A stretch of DNA of 22,384 nucleotides from positions 1 through 22,384 of IMG/VR virus record IMGVR_UViG_3300027686_000037. The stretch is one strand, 5' to 3'. Shown here piece by piece: positions 21,802-22,384 of this stretch. Under the pieces are notes generated by a model, which was not told the DNA's origin, ran no database searches, and was given only the letters and a program-made list of their open reading frames with translations. The position numbers and the translations under genes are program-made. Position 1 is the stretch's first letter; each line of letters starts with the position of its first letter. The DNA is from a virus.

Positions 21802-22254
21802 TTATACAGTATTACGAACTACTGCTTGCAGTTCTAGACTCCTTCTTCCTACCTGTTTAAACCATCTGCTGTCTTCCATTTCAGCAGCCATTTTTTCCCA
21901 ATCGTGTTCTCTACAGGCTTTCATCATGTTTTTAAAATTGGAAAGCCTTGTTCCCCCTAGATTAAAACACATATTTACTAGGACGTGTTGGATATCTTCG
22001 GGGAGGTTATAAAAGCCTTCGTCTGTGCCAAACACATGTATAGCTTCTGCTAAGTGTTTTTTAAAATCGTCTTCGTAGTACATGTCTACTACTTCTTGCG
22101 ATACTTTAGTTCCTATTGGGTCATTATATTCAGGATCCCCAGGTTGGCATAAATGCCCAACTCCAAGTGTTTTATACCCTAAACTATCTTCGTACAACTC
22201 AAGAACTTCACCCTCGTGACGTTTTATATCGGCTTTACATTTTTCAATGTCCAT
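21802..22254 (-). CDS. T4-type lysozyme (glycoside hydrolase 24), endolysin
   Basis: This 150-aa enzyme cleaves the peptidoglycan sugar backbone. The T4 lysozyme triad Glu11/Asp20/Thr26 is E14 (RHEGE), D23 (LYEDSLGY) and T29 (YKTLGVGH), all at the correct spacing. The C-terminal part keeps NMCFNLG and SRWFKQVGRR like T4 lysozyme. I place the start at MDIEKCKAD: a longer reading would overlap the upstream gene, whose stop lies one base before this ATG. There is no signal or SAR sequence, so release should need a holin. It is the first complete gene of the leftward operon seen here. Confidence 0.95.
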   Translation of the reverse strand: MDIEKCKADIKRHEGEVLELYEDSLGYKTLGVGHLCQPGDPEYNDPIGTKVSQEVVDMYYEDDFKKHLAEAIHVFGTDEGFYNLPEDIQHVLVNMCFNLGGTRLSNFKNMMKACREHDWEKMAAEMEDSRWFKQVGRRSLELQAVVRNTV

Positions 22255-22255
22255 A

Positions 22256-22384
22256 CTATTTAGCTTCTTCGACCTGTTCTTGCTCGACTTGCACTTGAGG
22301 TTTAATTTTATCTTCTTCAATAATTGTTTTAAGTTCTGCACTAACGCCTGCTTGACCAGCTTGCAGAATTTTTACTTCTACTAC
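22256..22384 (-). CDS. C-terminal end of an unrecognised protein (partial)
   Basis: An open frame enters from the right edge on the minus strand and ends with TAG at 22258-22256. The 42 visible residues begin VVEVKILQAGQAGVSAELKT and end in an acidic, Gln-rich tail (QVEQEQVEEAK). It stops one base before the lysozyme ATG, so the two genes are in one operon. The acidic tail gives no family. It may be a virion or lysis-related protein. Confidence 0.6.
   Translation of the reverse strand, partial: VVEVKILQAGQAGVSAELKTIIEEDKIKPQVQVEQEQVEEAK

Noticed and set aside
22255-22341. Longer N-terminus for the lysozyme
   Set aside because: It overlaps the upstream gene in another frame and is a Lys-rich unstructured stretch; the ATG at 22254 lies one base after the upstream stop and gives the normal family start.

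Overview
The window is a piece of a tailed-phage genome, most likely a marine phage of a Gram-negative host. Phage hallmarks are a short family A DNA polymerase, a primase-helicase, a T4-type lysozyme, a holin-like protein, a tail fibre and a tail assembly chaperone. The DNA is AT-rich, genes are tightly packed, and stop and start codons often overlap as TAATG or ATGA. The small lysine-rich proteins and overall gene style resemble uncultured marine phages I recall, but I cannot name a relative. An outer-membrane CsgG-type pore implies a host with an outer membrane. No integrase, RNA polymerase, terminase or capsid gene is visible here.

Layout: (1) 3-613, the end of a rightward gene plus two tiny rightward genes. 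(2) 756-1166, a lone leftward gene of structural appearance. It has its own consensus-like promoter, an 18-bp perfect palindrome filling the promoter spacer, and hairpins behind it. (3) 1270-10480, a rightward early/replication operon: DNA polymerase, a CsrA-family regulator, PrimPol-helicase, a PD-(D/E)XK nuclease with four Cys, a SNF2-like helicase, small unknown proteins, a possible ssDNA-binding protein, a GVPD...ExK nuclease and a DUF3310 protein. (4) About 10481-10582, the convergence zone. (5) 22384 down to 10556, a leftward late operon. In transcription order it has an unknown partial gene, lysozyme, a 663-aa virion protein, a tail fibre, a tail chaperone, four tiny basic proteins, a holin-like protein, CsgF-like, CsgG-like, a curlin-like protein, a FecR-domain protein, a CHASE2-class III adenylate cyclase, and four more tiny genes, three of them strongly basic.

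The most interesting part is 11354-16188. A nearly complete curli-type amyloid secretion set (pore, pore cap, one candidate fibre subunit) runs directly into a FecR + CHASE2 + adenylate cyclase signalling pair, all in one phage late operon. The enzyme residues and the main pore motifs look intact. Together with the early CsrA homologue, the phage may carry tools both to change the host cell surface or envelope and to change host regulation through mRNA binding and cAMP. That combined role is inference; the gene identities rest on visible motifs.
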